NCBI GenBank assembly: GCA_036172665.1
Contig: JAYKNF010000042.1
Coordinates: 62,001-126,000 of the forward strand
Direction: 5' to 3'
Source: Prosopocoilus inquinatus
Lineage: Eukaryota > Arthropoda > Insecta > Coleoptera > Lucanidae
DNA length: 64,000 nucleotides
The position numbers and the translations under genes are program-made. Position 1 is the first letter of the stretch. Every line of letters begins with the position of its first letter. Positions 12,042-24,694 of the stretch are shown piece by piece. Under the pieces are notes generated by a model. The model worked only from the letters and a program-made list of their open reading frames with translations. It was not told the origin of the DNA and did not search any database.

Positions 12042-14124
12042 TCATGTTATTTGACGTTTGGACGGACTCCAGTAACTCTGATGAGAGATACAAAGTTCTC
12101 GGACGCAGTAGAAGCTGGAAATAGTTTTGAACGAAACAACACGTATTAGCGTTGGTCCTGTGATGTATCTAAACGATCCTTACTTATCTAACATGTTATT
12201 TGACGTTTGGATGGGCTCCAGTAAGTCTGATGTGAGATACAAAGTTTTTGGACGCAGCAGAAGCTGGAAATAGTTTTAAAAGAAACAACACGTATTAGCG
12301 TTGTTCCTGTGCTGTATCTAATCGATCCTTACTCATATATCATGTTATTTGGCGTTTCGATGGACTCCAGTAGCTCTGATGTGAGATACGACGTTTTCGG
12401 ACGCAGCAGAAGCTGGAAATAGTTTTAAACGAAACAACACGTATTAGCGTTGTTCCTGTGATGTATCTAATCGATCCTTACTCATCTGTCATGTTATTTG
12501 ACGTTTGGATGGACTCCAGTAACCCTGACGTGAGTTACGAAGTTCTCGGACGCAGCAGAACCTGGAAATAGTTTTAAACGAAACAACACGCATTAGCGTT
12601 GTTCCTGTGATGTATCTAATCGATCCTTACTCATCTATTATGTTATTTGACGTTTCGATGGACTCCAGTAACTCTAATGTGAGAAACGAAATTTTCGGAC
12701 GCAGCAGAAGCTGGAAATAGTTTTAAACGAAACAACACGCATTAGCGTTGTTCCTGTGATGTATCTAATCGATCCTTACTTATCTATCATGTTATTTGAC
12801 GTTTGGATGGACTCCAGTAACCCTGACGTGAGATACGAAGTTCTCGGACGCAGCAGAAGCTGGAAATAGTTTTAAACGAAACAACACGCATTATTATTCC
12901 TGTGATGTATCTAATCGATCCTTACTCATCTATCATGTTATTTGACGTTTCGATGGACTCCAGTAACTCTAATGTGAGATACGAAATTTTCGGACGCAGC
13001 AGAAGCTGGAAATAGTTTTAAATGAAACAACACGCATTAGCGTTGTTCCTGTGATGTATCTAATCGATCCTTACTTATCTATCATGTTATTTGACGATTG
13101 GATGGACTCCAGTAACCCTGACGTGAGATACGAAGTTCTCGGACGCAGCAGAAGCTGGAAATAGTTTTAAACGAAACAACACGCATTAGCGTTGTTCCTG
13201 TGATGTATCTAATCGATCCTTACTCATCTATCATGTTATTTGACGTTTCGATGGACTCCAGTAACTCTAATGTGAGATACGAAATTTTCGGACGCAGCAG
13301 AAGCTGAAAATAGTTTTAAACGAAACAACACGCATTAGCGTTGTTCCTGTGATGTATCTAATCGATCCTTACTTATCTATCATGTTATTTGACGTTTGGA
13401 TGGGCTCCAGTAACCCTGACGTGAGATAAGAAGTTCTCGGACGCAGCAGAATCTGGAAATAGTTTTAAACGAAACAACACGCATTGGCGTTGTTCCTGTG
13501 ATGTATCTAATCGATCCTTACTCATCTATCATGTTATTTGACGTTTGGATGGACTCCAGTAACCCTGACGTGAGATACGAAGTTCTCGGACGCAGCAGAA
13601 GCTGGATACAGTTTTAAACGAAACAACACGCATTAGCGTTGTTCCTATGATGTATCTAATCGATCCTTACTCATCTATCATGTTATTTGGCGTTTCGATG
13701 GACTCCAGTAACTTTGATGTGAGATACGAAGTTCTCGGACGCAGCTGAAGCTAGAAATAGTTTTAAACGAAACAACACGCATTAGGGTTGTTCCTGTGTA
13801 GTATCTAATCGATCCTAACTTATCTATCATGTTATTTGACATTTCGATGGACTCCAGTATCTCTGATGTGATATACGACGTTTTCGGACGCAGCAGCAGC
13901 TGGAAATAGTTTTAAACGAAACAACACATATTAGCGTTGTTCCTGTGATGTATCTAATCGATCCTTACTTAGCTACTATGTTATTTGACGTTTCGATGGA
14001 CTCCAGTAACTATAATGTGAGATACGAAATTTTCGGACGCAGCAGCAGCTGGAAATAGTTTGAAACGAAACAACACATATTAACGTTGTTCCTGTGATGT
14101 ATCTAATCGATCCTTACTCATCTA
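12042..14124. repeat. 14-mer higher-order repeat (2083 bp)
   Basis: Order: H-G'-A-C-E'-C-E-C-E-C'-C-F-I-E. It equals the 19-mer unit without the five monomers between its two A copies. It carries the same private marks as the preceding unit: GTGAGTTACG in C, GACGATTGG in C, CTGAAAATAG in E, GATAAGAAG in C' and the 3-bp loss near 12891. These show that the two units are direct tandem relatives. Confidence 0.9.
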
Positions 14125-17100
14125 TCATGTTATTTGACGTTTGGACGGACTCCAGTAACTCTGATGAGAGATACAAAGTTCTCGGACGCAGTAGAAGCTG
14201 GAAATAGTTTTGAACGAAACAACACGTATTAGCGTTGGTCCTGTGATGTATCTAAACGATCCTTACTTATCTAACATGTTATTTGACGTTTGGATGGGCT
14301 CCAGTAAGTCTGATGTGAGATACAAAGTTTTTGGACGCAGCAGAAGCTGGAAATAGTTTTAAAAGAAACAACACGTATTAGCGTTGTTCCTGTGCTGTAT
14401 CTAATCGATCCTTACTCATATATCATGTTATTTGGCGTTTCGATGGACTCCAGTAGCTCTGATGTGAGATACGACGTTTTCGGACGCAGCAGAAGCTGGA
14501 AATAGTTTTAAACGAAACAACACGCTTTAGCGTTGTTCCTGTGATGTATCTAATCGATCCTTACTCATCTATCATGTTATTTGGCGTTTCGATGGACTCC
14601 AGTAACTTTGATGTGAGATACGAAGTTCTCGGACGCAGCTGAAGCTGGAAATAGTTTTAAATGAAACAACACGTATTAGCGTTGTTCCTGTGATGTATCT
14701 AATCGATCCTTACTCATCTATCATGTTATTTGGCGTTTCGATGCACTCCAGTAACTTTGATGTGAGATACGAAGTTCTCGGACGCAGCTGAAGCTGGAAA
14801 TAGTTTTAAATGAAACAACACGTATTAGCGTTGTTCCTGTGCTGTATCTAATCGATCCTTACTCATATATCATGTTATTTGGCGTTTCGATGGACTCCAG
14901 TAACCCTGACGTGAGATACGAAGCTCTCGGACGCAGCAGAAGCTGGAAATAGTTTTAAACGAAACAACACGTATTAGCGTTGTTCCTGTGATGTATCTAA
15001 AAGATCCTTACTCATCTATCATGTTATTTGACGTTTGGATGGACTCCAGTAACTCTGATGTGAGATACAGTTTTTGGACGCAGCAGAAGCTGGAAATAGT
15101 TTTGAACTAAACAACACGTATTGGCGTTGTTCCTGTGATGTATCTAATCGATCCTTACTTAGGTACTATGTTATTTGAAGTTTCGGTGGACTCCAGTAAC
15201 TCTAATGTGAGATACGAAATTTTCGGACGCAGCAGCAGCTGGAAATAGTTTGAAACGAAACAACACATATTAGCGTTGTTCCTGTGATGTATCTAATCGA
15301 TCCTTACTCATCTATCATGTTATTTGACGTTTGGACGGACTCCAGTAACTCTGATGAGAGATACAAAGTTCTCGGACGCAGTAGAAGCTGGAAATAGTTT
15401 TAAATGAAACAACACGTATTAGCGTTGTTCCTGTGATGTATCTAATCGATCCTTACTCATCTATCATGTTATTTGGCGTTTCGATGGACTCCAGTAGCTC
15501 TGATGTGGGATACGACGTTTTCTGAGGCAGCAGAAGCTGGAAATAGTTTTAAACGAAACAGCACGATTAGCGTTGTTCCTGTGATGTATCTAATCGATCC
15601 TTACTCATCTATCATGTTATTTGACGTTTTGATGGACTCCAGTAATTCTAATGTGAGAAACGAAATTTTCGGACGCAGCAGAAGCTGGATTTAGTTCTAA
15701 ACGAAACAACACGCATTAGCGCTGTTCCTGTGATATATCTAATCGATCCTTACTTATCTATCATGTTATTTGACGTTTGGACGGACTCCAGTAACCCTGA
15801 CGTGAGATACGAAGTTCTCGGACGCAGCAGAACCTGGAAATAGTTTTAAACGAAACAACACGCATTAGCGTTGTTCCTGTGATGTATCTAATCGATCCTT
15901 TCTCATCTATCATGTTATTTGGCGTTTCGATGGACTCCAGTAACTTCGATGTGAGATACGAAGTTCTCGGACGCAGCTGAAACTGGAAATAGTTTTAAAT
16001 GAAAGAACACGTATTAGCGTTGTTCCTGTGATGTATCTAAACGATCCTTACTTATCTAACATGTTATTTGACGTTTGGATGGACTCCAGCAAGTCTGATG
16101 TGAGATAAAATGTTTTTGGACGCAGCAGGAGCTGGAAATAGTTTTAAACGATACAACAGGTATTAGTGTTGTTCCTGTGCTGTATCTAATCGATCCTTAC
16201 TCATATATCATGTTATTTGGCGTTTCGATGGACTCCAGTAGCTCTGATGTGAGATACGACGTTTTCGGACGCAGCAGAAGCTGGAAATAGTTTTAAACGA
16301 AACAACACGTATTAGCGTTGTTCCTGTGATGTATCTAATCGATCCTTACTCATCTATCATGTTATTTGACGTTTGGATGGACTCCAGTAACTCTGATGTG
16401 AGATACAAAGTTTTTGGACGCAGCAGAAGCTGGAAATAGTTTTAAATGAAACAACACGCATTAGCGTTGTTCCTGTGATGTATCTAATCGATCCTTACTT
16501 ATCTATCATGTTATTTGACGATTGGATGGACTCCAGTAACCCTGACGTGAGATACGAAGTTCTCGGACGCAGCAGAAGCTGGAAATAGTTTTAAACGAAA
16601 CAACACGCATTAGCGTTGTTCCTGTGATGTATCTAATCGATCCTTACTCATCTATCATGTTATTTGACGTTTCGATGGACTCCAGTAACTCTAATGTGAG
16701 ATACGAAATTTTCGGACGCAGCAGAAGCTGAAAATAGTTTTAAACGAAACAACACGCATTAGCGTTGTTCCTGTGATGTATCTAATCGATCCTTACTTAT
16801 CTATCATGTTATTTGACGTTTGGATGGGCTCCAGTAACCCTGACGTGAGATACGAAGTTCTCGGACGCAGCAGAATCTGGAAATAGTTTTAAACGAAACA
16901 ACACGCATTGGCGTTGTTCCTGTGATGTATCTAATCGATCCTTACTCATCTATCATGTTATTTGACGTTTCGATTGACTCCAGTAACCCTGACGTGAGAT
17001 ACGAAGTTCTCGGACGCAGCAGAAGCTGGATACAGTTTTAAACGAAACAACACGCATTAGCGTTGTTCCTGTGATGTATCTAATCGATCCTTACTCATCT

Positions 17101-17548
17101 ATCATGTTATTTGGCGTTTCGATGGACTCCAGTAACTTTGATGAGAGATACGAAGTTCTCGGACGCAGCTGAAGCTAGAAATAGTTTTAAACGAAACAAC
17201 ACGCATTAGGGTTGTTCCTGTGTAGTATCTAATCGATCCTCACTTATCTATCATGTTATTTGACATTTCGATGGACTCCAGTAGCTCTGATGTGATATAC
17301 GACGTTTTCGGACGCAGCAGCAGCTGGAAATAGTTTTAAACGAAACAACACATATTAGCGTTGTTCCTGTGATGTATCTAATCGATCCTTACTTAGCTAC
17401 TATGTTATTTGACGTTTCGATGGACTCCAGTAACTATAATGTGAGATACGAAATTTTCGGACGCAGCAGCAGCTGGAAATAGTTTGAAACGAAACAACAC
17501 ATATTAACGTTGTTCCTGTGATGTATCTAATCGATCCTTACTCATCTA
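14125..17548. repeat. 23-mer higher-order repeat, copy 1 (3424 bp)
   Basis: Order: H-G'-A-F-F-C-D-E-H-J-E'-C-F-G-A-D-C-E-C'-C-F-I-E. The length is 23 x 149 minus 3: two bases are missing in D at 15019 (GATACAGTTTTT) and one in J at 15464 (CACGATTAGCG). Its last eight monomers (from C with GACGATTGG) are the right half of the 14-mer, so the unit looks like a 14-mer whose middle was replaced by new monomers. Private changes against copy 2 include GTGGGATACG near 15506, GATAAAATG near 16106 and CCTCACTT near 17238. By eye I count fewer than 20 differences. Confidence 0.9.
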
Positions 17549-20500
17549 TCATGTTATTTGACGTTTGGACGGACTCCAGTAACTCTGATGAGAGATACAA
17601 TGTTCTCGGACGCAGTAGAAGCTGGAAATAGTTTTGAACGAAACAACACGTATTAGCGTTGGTCCTGTGATGTATCTAAACGATCCTTACTTATCTAACA
17701 TGTTATTTGACGTTTGGATGGGCTCCAGTAAGTCTGATGTGAGATACAAAGTTTTTGGACGCAGCAGAAGCTGGAAATAGTTTTAAAAGAAACAACACGT
17801 ATTAGCGTTGTTCCTGTGCTGTATCTAATCGATCCTTACTCATATATCATGTTATTTGGCGTTTCGATGGACTCCAGTAGCTCTGATGTGAGATACGACG
17901 TTTTCGGACGCAGCAGAAGCTGGAAATAGTTTTAAACGAAACAACACGCATTAGCGTTGTTCCTGTGATGTATCTAATCGATCCTTACTCATCTATCATG
18001 TTATTTGGCGTTTCGATGGACTCCAGTAACTTTGATGTGAGATACGAAGTTCTCGGACGCAGCTGAAGCTGGAAATAGTTTTAAATGAAACAACACGTAT
18101 TAGCGTTGTTCCTGTGATGTATCTAATCGATCCTTACTCATCTATCATGTTATTTGGCGTTTCGATGCACTCCAGTAACTTTGATGTGAGATACGAAGTT
18201 CTCGGACGCAGCTGAAGCTGGAAATAGTTTTAAATGAAACAACACGTATTAGCGTTGTTCCTGTGCTGTATCTAATCGATCCTTACTCATATATCATGTT
18301 ATTTGGCGTTTCGATGGACTCCAGTAACCCTGACGTGAGATACGAAGCTCTCGGACGCAGCAGAAGCTGGAAATAGTTTTAAACGAAACAACACGTATTA
18401 GCGTTGTTCCTGTGATGTATCTAAAAGATCCTTACTCATCTATCATGTTATTTGACGTTTGGATGGACTCCAGTAACTCTGATGTGAGATACAGTTTTTG
18501 GACGCAGCAGAAGCTGGAAATAGTTTTGAACTAAACAACACGTATTGGCGTTGTTCCTGTGATGTATCTAATCGATCCTTACTTAGGTACTATGTTATTT
18601 GAAGTTTCGGTGGACTCCAGTAACTCTAATGTGAGATACGAAATTTTCGGACGCAGCAGCAGCTGGAAATAGTTTGAAACGAAACAACACATATTAGCGT
18701 TGTTCCTGTGATGTATCTAATCGATCCTTACTCATCTATCATGTTATTTGACGTTTGGACGGACTCCAGTAACTCTGATGAGAGATACAAAGTTCTCGGA
18801 CGCAGTAGAAGCTGGAAATAGTTTTAAATGAAACAACACGTATTAGCGTTGTTCCTGTGATGTATCTAATCGATCCTTACTCATCTATCATGTTATTTGG
18901 CGTTTCGATGGACTCCAGTAGCTCTGATGTGAGATACGACGTTTTCTGAGGCAGCAGAAGCTGGAAATAGTTTTAAACGAAACAACACGATTAGCGTTGT
19001 TCCTGTGATGTATCTAATCGATCCTTACTCATCTATCATGTTATTTGACGTTTTGATGGACTCCAGTAATTCTAATGTGAGAAACGAAATTTTCGGACGC
19101 AGCAGAAGCTGGATTTAGTTCTAAATGAAACAACACGCATTAGCGCTGTTCCTGTGATATATCTAATCGATCCTTACTTATCTATCATGTTATTTGACGT
19201 TTGGATGGACTCCAGTAACCCTGACGTGAGATACGAAGTTCTCGGACGCAGCAGAACCTGGAAATAGTTTTAAACGAAACAACACGCATTAGCGTTGTTC
19301 CTGTGATGTATCTAATCGATCCTTTCTTATCTATCATGTTATTTGGCGTTTCGATGGACTCCAGTAACTTCGATGTGAGATACGAAGTTCTCGGACGCAG
19401 CTGAAGCTGGAAATAGTTTTAAATGAAAGAACACGTATTAGCGTTGTTCCTGTGATGTATCTAAACGATCCTTACTTATCTAACATGTTATTTGACGTTT
19501 GGATGGACTCCAGCAAGTCTGATGTGAGATACAAAGTTTTTGGACGCAGCAGGAGCTGGAAATAGTTTTAAACGATACAACAGGTATTAGTGTTGTTCCT
19601 GTGCTGTATCTAATCGAACCTTACTCATATATCATGTTATTTGGCGTTTCGATGGACTCCAGTAGCTCTGATGTGAGATACGACGTTTTCGGACGCAGCA
19701 GAAGCTGGAAATAGTTTTAAACGAAACAACACGTATTAGCGTTGTTCCTGTGATGTATCTAATCGATCCTTACTCATCTATCATGTTATTTGACGTTTGG
19801 ATGGACTCCAGTAACTCTGATGTGAGATACAAAGTTTTTGGACGCAGCAGAAGCTGGAAATAGTTTTAAATGAAACAACACGCATTAGCGTTGTTCCTGT
19901 GATGTATCTAATCGATCCTTACTTATCTATCATGTTATTTGACGATTGGATGGACTCCAGTAACCCTGACGTGAGATACGAAGTTCTCGGACGCAGCAGA
20001 AGCTGGAAATAGTTTTAAACGAAACAACACGCATTAGCGTTGTTCCTGTGATGTATCTAATCGATCCTTACTCATCTATCATGTTATTTGACGTTTCGAT
20101 GGACTCCAGTAACTCTAATGTGAGATACGAAATTTTCGGACGCAGCAGAAGCTGAAAATAGTTTTAAACGAAACAACACGCATTAGCGTTGTTCCTGTGA
20201 TGTATCTAATCGATCCTTACTTATCTATCATGTTATTTGACGTTTGGATGGGCTCCAGTAACCCTGACGTGAGATACGAAGTTCTCGGACGCAGCAGAAT
20301 CTGGAAATAGTTTTAAACGAAACAACACGCATTGGCGTTGTTCCTGTGATGTATCTAATCGATCCTTACTCATCTATCATGTTATTTGACGTTTGGATGG
20401 ACTCCAGTAACCCTGACGTGAGATACGAAGTTCTCGGACGCAGCAGAAGCTGGATACAGTTTTAAACGAAACAACACGCATTAGCGTTGTTCCTGTGATG

Positions 20501-20972
20501 TATCTAATCGATCCTTACTCATCTATCATGTTATTTGGCGTTTCGATGGACTCCAGTAACTTTGATGTGAGATACGAAGTTCTCGGACGCAGCTGAAGCT
20601 AGAAATAGTTTTAAACGAAACAACACGCATTAGGGTTGTTCCTGTGTAGTATCTAATCGATCCTAACTTATCTATCATGTTATTTGACATTTCGATGGAC
20701 TCCAGTAGCTCTGATGTGATATACGACGTTTTCGGACGCAGCAGCAGCTGGAAATAGTTTTAAACGAAACAACACATATTAGCGTTGTTCCTGTGATGTA
20801 TCTAATCGATCCTTACTTAGCTACTATGTTATTTGACGTTTCGATGAACTCCAGTAACTATAATGTGAGATACGAAATTTTCGGACGCAGCAGCAGCTGG
20901 AAATAGTTTGAAACGAAACAACACATATTAAAGTTGTTCCTGTGATGTATCTAATCGATCCTTACTCATCTA
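17549..20972. repeat. 23-mer higher-order repeat, copy 2 (3424 bp)
   Basis: It has the same order and length as the unit at 14125, with the two shared deletions near 18492 and 18989. Its own changes include TTCTAAATG near 19123, AATCGAACC near 19614, CGATGAACTCC near 20843 and ATTAAAGTTG near 20930. The GAACTCC change reappears in the E monomer at 24546, linking this copy to the unit that follows. Confidence 0.9.
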
Positions 20973-21270
20973 TCATGTTATTTGACGTTTGGACGGACTC
21001 CAGTAACTCTGATGAGAGATACAAAGTTCTCGGACGCAGTAGAAGCTGGAAATAGTTTTGAACGAAACAACACGTATTAGCGTTGGTCCTGTGATGTATC
21101 TAAACGATCCTTACTTATCTAACATGTTATTTGACGTTTGGATGGGCTCCAGTAAGTCTGATGTGAGATACAAAGTTTTTGGACGCAGCAGAAGCTGGAA
21201 ATAGTTTTAAAAGAAACAACACGTATTAGCGTTGTTCCTGTGCTGTATCTAATCGATCCTTACTCATATA

Positions 21271-21419
21271 TCATGTTATTTGGCGTTTCGATGGACTCCA
21301 GTAGCTCTGATGTGAGATACGAAGTTCTCGGACGCAGCTGAAGCTGGAAATAGTTTTAAATGAAACAACACGTATTAGCGTTGTTCCTGTGATGTATCTA
21401 ATCGATCCTTACTCATCTA
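21271..21419 (+). repeat. Chimeric A::F monomer
   Basis: The left part has A markers (GGCGTTTCG, AGTAGCTCTG), and the right part has F markers (GAAGTTCTCGG, CAGCTGAAGC, TTTTAAATG). The switch lies between the last A-specific base at 21307 and the first F-specific base at 21323. In the 23-mer units the same place holds a full A followed by a full F (17847 and 17996). One unequal exchange between adjacent monomers thus removed exactly 149 bp. Confidence 0.88.
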
Positions 21420-24387
21420 TCATGTTATTTGGCGTTTCGATGCACTCCAGTAACTTTGATGTGAGATACGAAGTTCTCGGACGCAGCTGAAGCTGGAAAT
21501 AGTTTTAAATGAAACAACACGTATTAGCGTTGTTCCTGTGCTGTATCTAATCGATCCTTACTCATATATCATGTTATTTGGCGTTTCGATGGACTCCAGT
21601 AACCCTGACGTGAGATACGAAGCTCTCGGACGCAGCAGAAGCTGGAAATAGTTTTAAACGAAACAACACGTATTAGCGTTGTTCCTGTGATGTATCTAAA
21701 AGATCCTTACTCATCTATCATGTTATTTGACGTTTGGATGGACTCCAGTAACTCTGATGTGAGATACAGTTTTTGGACGCAGCAGAAGCTGGAAATAGTT
21801 TTGAACTAAACAACACGTATTGGCGTTGTTCCTGTGATGTATCTAATCGATCCTTACTTAGGTACTATGTTATTTGAAGTTTCGGTGGACTCCAGTAACT
21901 CTAATGTGAGATACGAAATTTTCGGACGCAGCAGCAGCTGGAAATAGTTTGAAACGAAACAACACATATTAGCGTTGTTCCTGTGATGTATCTAATCGAT
22001 CCTTACTCATCTATCATGTTATTTGACGTTTGGACGGACTCCAGTAACTCTGATGAGAGATACAAAGTTCTCGGACGCAGTAGAAGCTGGAAATAGTTTT
22101 AAATGAAACAACACGTATTAGCGTTGTTCCTGTGATGTATCTAATCGATCCTTACTCATCTATCATGTTATTTGGCGTTTCGATGGACTCCAGTAGCTCT
22201 GATGTGAGATATGACGTTTTCTGAGGCAGCAGAAGCTGGAAATAGTTTTAAACGAAACAACACGATTAGCGTTGTTCCTGTGATGTATCTAATCGATCCT
22301 TACTCATCTATCATGTTATTTGACGTTTTGATGGACTCCAGTAATTCTAATGTGAGAAACGAAATTTTCGGACGCAGCAGAAGCTGGATTTAGTTCTAAA
22401 CGAAACAACACGCATTAGCGCTGTTCCTGTGATATATCTAATCGATCCTTACTTATCTGTCATGTTATTTGACGTTTGGATGGACTCCAGTAACCCTGAC
22501 GTGAGATACGAAGTTCTCGGACGCAGCAGAACCTGGAAATAGTTTTAAACGAAACAACACGCATTAGCGTTGTTCCTGTGATGTATCTAATCGATCCTTT
22601 CTCATCTATCATGTTATTTGGCGTTTCGATGGACTCCAGTAACTTCGATGTGAGATACGAAGTTCTCGGACGCAGCTGAAGCTGGAAATAGTTTTAAATG
22701 AAAGAACACGTATTAGCGTTGTTCCTGTGATGTATCTAAACGATCCTTACTTATCTAACATGTTATTTGACGTTTGGATGGACTCCAGCAAGTCTGATGT
22801 GAGATACAAAGTTTTTGGACGCAGCAGGAGCTGGAAATAGTTTTAAACGATACAACAGGTATTAGCGTTGTTCCTGTGCTGTATCTAATCGATCCTTACT
22901 CATATATCATGTTATTTGGCGTTTCGATGGACTCCAGTAGCTCTGATGTGAGATACGACGTTTTCGGACGCAGCAGAAGCTGGAAATAGTTTTAAACGAA
23001 ACAACACGTATTAGCGTTGTTCCTGTGATGTATCTAATCGATCCTTACTCATCTATCATGTTATTTGACGTTTGGATGGACTCCAGTAACTCTGATGTGA
23101 GATACAAAGTTTTTGGACGCAGCAGAAGCTGGAAATAGTTTTGAACGAAACAACACGTATTAGCGTTGTTCCTGTGATGTATCTAATCGATCCTCACTTA
23201 GCTACTATGTTATTTGACGTTTCGATGGACTCCAGTAACTCTAATGTGAGATACGAAATTTTCGGACGCAGCAGCAGCTGGAAATAGTTTGAAACGAAAC
23301 AACACGTATTAGCGTTGTTCCTGTGATGTATTTAATCGATCCTTACTCATCTATCATGTTATTTGACGTTTGGACGGACTCCAGTAACTCTGATGAGAGA
23401 TACAAAGTTCTCGGACGCAGTAGAAGCTGGAAATAGTTTTGAACGAAACAACACGTATTAGCGTTGTTCCTGTGCTGTATCTATTCGATCCTTACTCATC
23501 TATCATGTTATTTGACGTTTGGATGGACTCCAGTAACCCTGACGTGAGATACGAAGTTCTCGGACGCAGCAGAACCTGGAAATAGTTTTAAACGAAACAA
23601 CACGCATTAGCGTTGTTCCTGTGATGTATCTAATCGATCCTTACTCATCTATCATGTTATTTGGCGTTTCGATGGACTCCAGTAACTTTGATGTGAGATA
23701 CGAAGTTCTCGGACGCAGCTGAAGCTAGAAATAGTTTTAAACGAAACAACACGCATTAGCGTTGTTCCTGTGTAGTATCTAATCGATCCTAACTTATCTA
23801 TCATGTTATTTGACATTTCGATGGACTCCAGTAGCTCTGATGTGATATACGACGTTTTCGGACGCAGCAGCAGCTGGAAATAGTTTTAAACGAAAAAACA
23901 CATATTAGCGTTGTTCCTGTGATGTATCTAATCGATCCTTACTTAGCTACTATGTTATTTGACGTTTCGATGGACTCCAGTAACTCTAATGTGAGATACG
24001 AAATTTTAGGACGCAGCAGCAGCTGGAAATAGTTTGAAACGAAACAACACATATTAACGTTGTTCCTGTGATGTATCTAATCGATCCTTACTCATCTATC
24101 ATGTTATTTGACGTTTGGACGGACTCCAGTAACTCTGATGAGAGACACAAAGTTCACGGACGCAGTAGAAGCTGGAAATAGTTTTGAACGAAACAACACG
24201 TATTAGCGTTGTTCCTGTGCTGTATCTAATCGATCCTTACTCATATATCATGTTATTTGGCGTTTCGATGGACTCCAGTAGCTCTGATGTGAGATACGAC
24301 GTTTTCGGACGCAGCAGAAGCTGGAAATAGTTTTAAACGAAACAACACGCATTAGCGTTGTTCCTGTGATGTATCTAAACGATCCTT

Positions 24388-24396
24388 ACTTATCTA
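24388..24396 (+). other. Unequal-crossover junction resolved to nine bases
   Basis: To the left, CTAAACGATCCTTAC is the linker that normally leads into a G monomer, as it does at the matching place in the next unit (28119). To the right, TATCATG followed by GACATTTCG is the start of an I monomer. The shared bases ACTTATCTA at 24388-24396 cannot be assigned to either parent, so the exchange lies within them. It closes a 3722-bp tandem duplication. Confidence 0.8.
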
Positions 24397-24694
24397 TCAT
24401 GTTATTTGACATTTCGATGGACTCCAGTAGCTCTGATGTGATATACGACGTTTTCGGACGCAGCAGCAGCTGGAAATAGTTTTAAACGAAACAACACATA
24501 TTAGCGTTGTTCCTGTGATGTATCTAATCGATCCTTACTTAGCTACTATGTTATTTGACGTTTCGATGAACTCCAGTAACTATAATGTGAGATACGAAAT
24601 TTTCGGACGCAGCAGCAGCTGGAAATAGTTTGAAACGAAACAACACATATTAACGTTGTTCCTGTGATGTATCTAATCGATCCTTACTCATCTA

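Larger units (their letters stand above)
20973..24694. repeat. 25-mer higher-order repeat, copy 1 (3722 bp)
   Basis: Order: H-G'-(A::F chimera)-F-C-D-E-H-J-E'-C-F-G-A-D-E-H-C-F-I-E-H-A-I-E. It starts like the 23-mer but lacks one monomer, through an A/F fusion at 21271. It then changes after the D at 23056, continuing E-H-C-F-I-E-H-A. The J here has GATATGACG, which separates it from earlier J copies. The unit ends at a sharp junction inside the linker before the I at 24397, from which I-E lead back into H. Confidence 0.88.
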
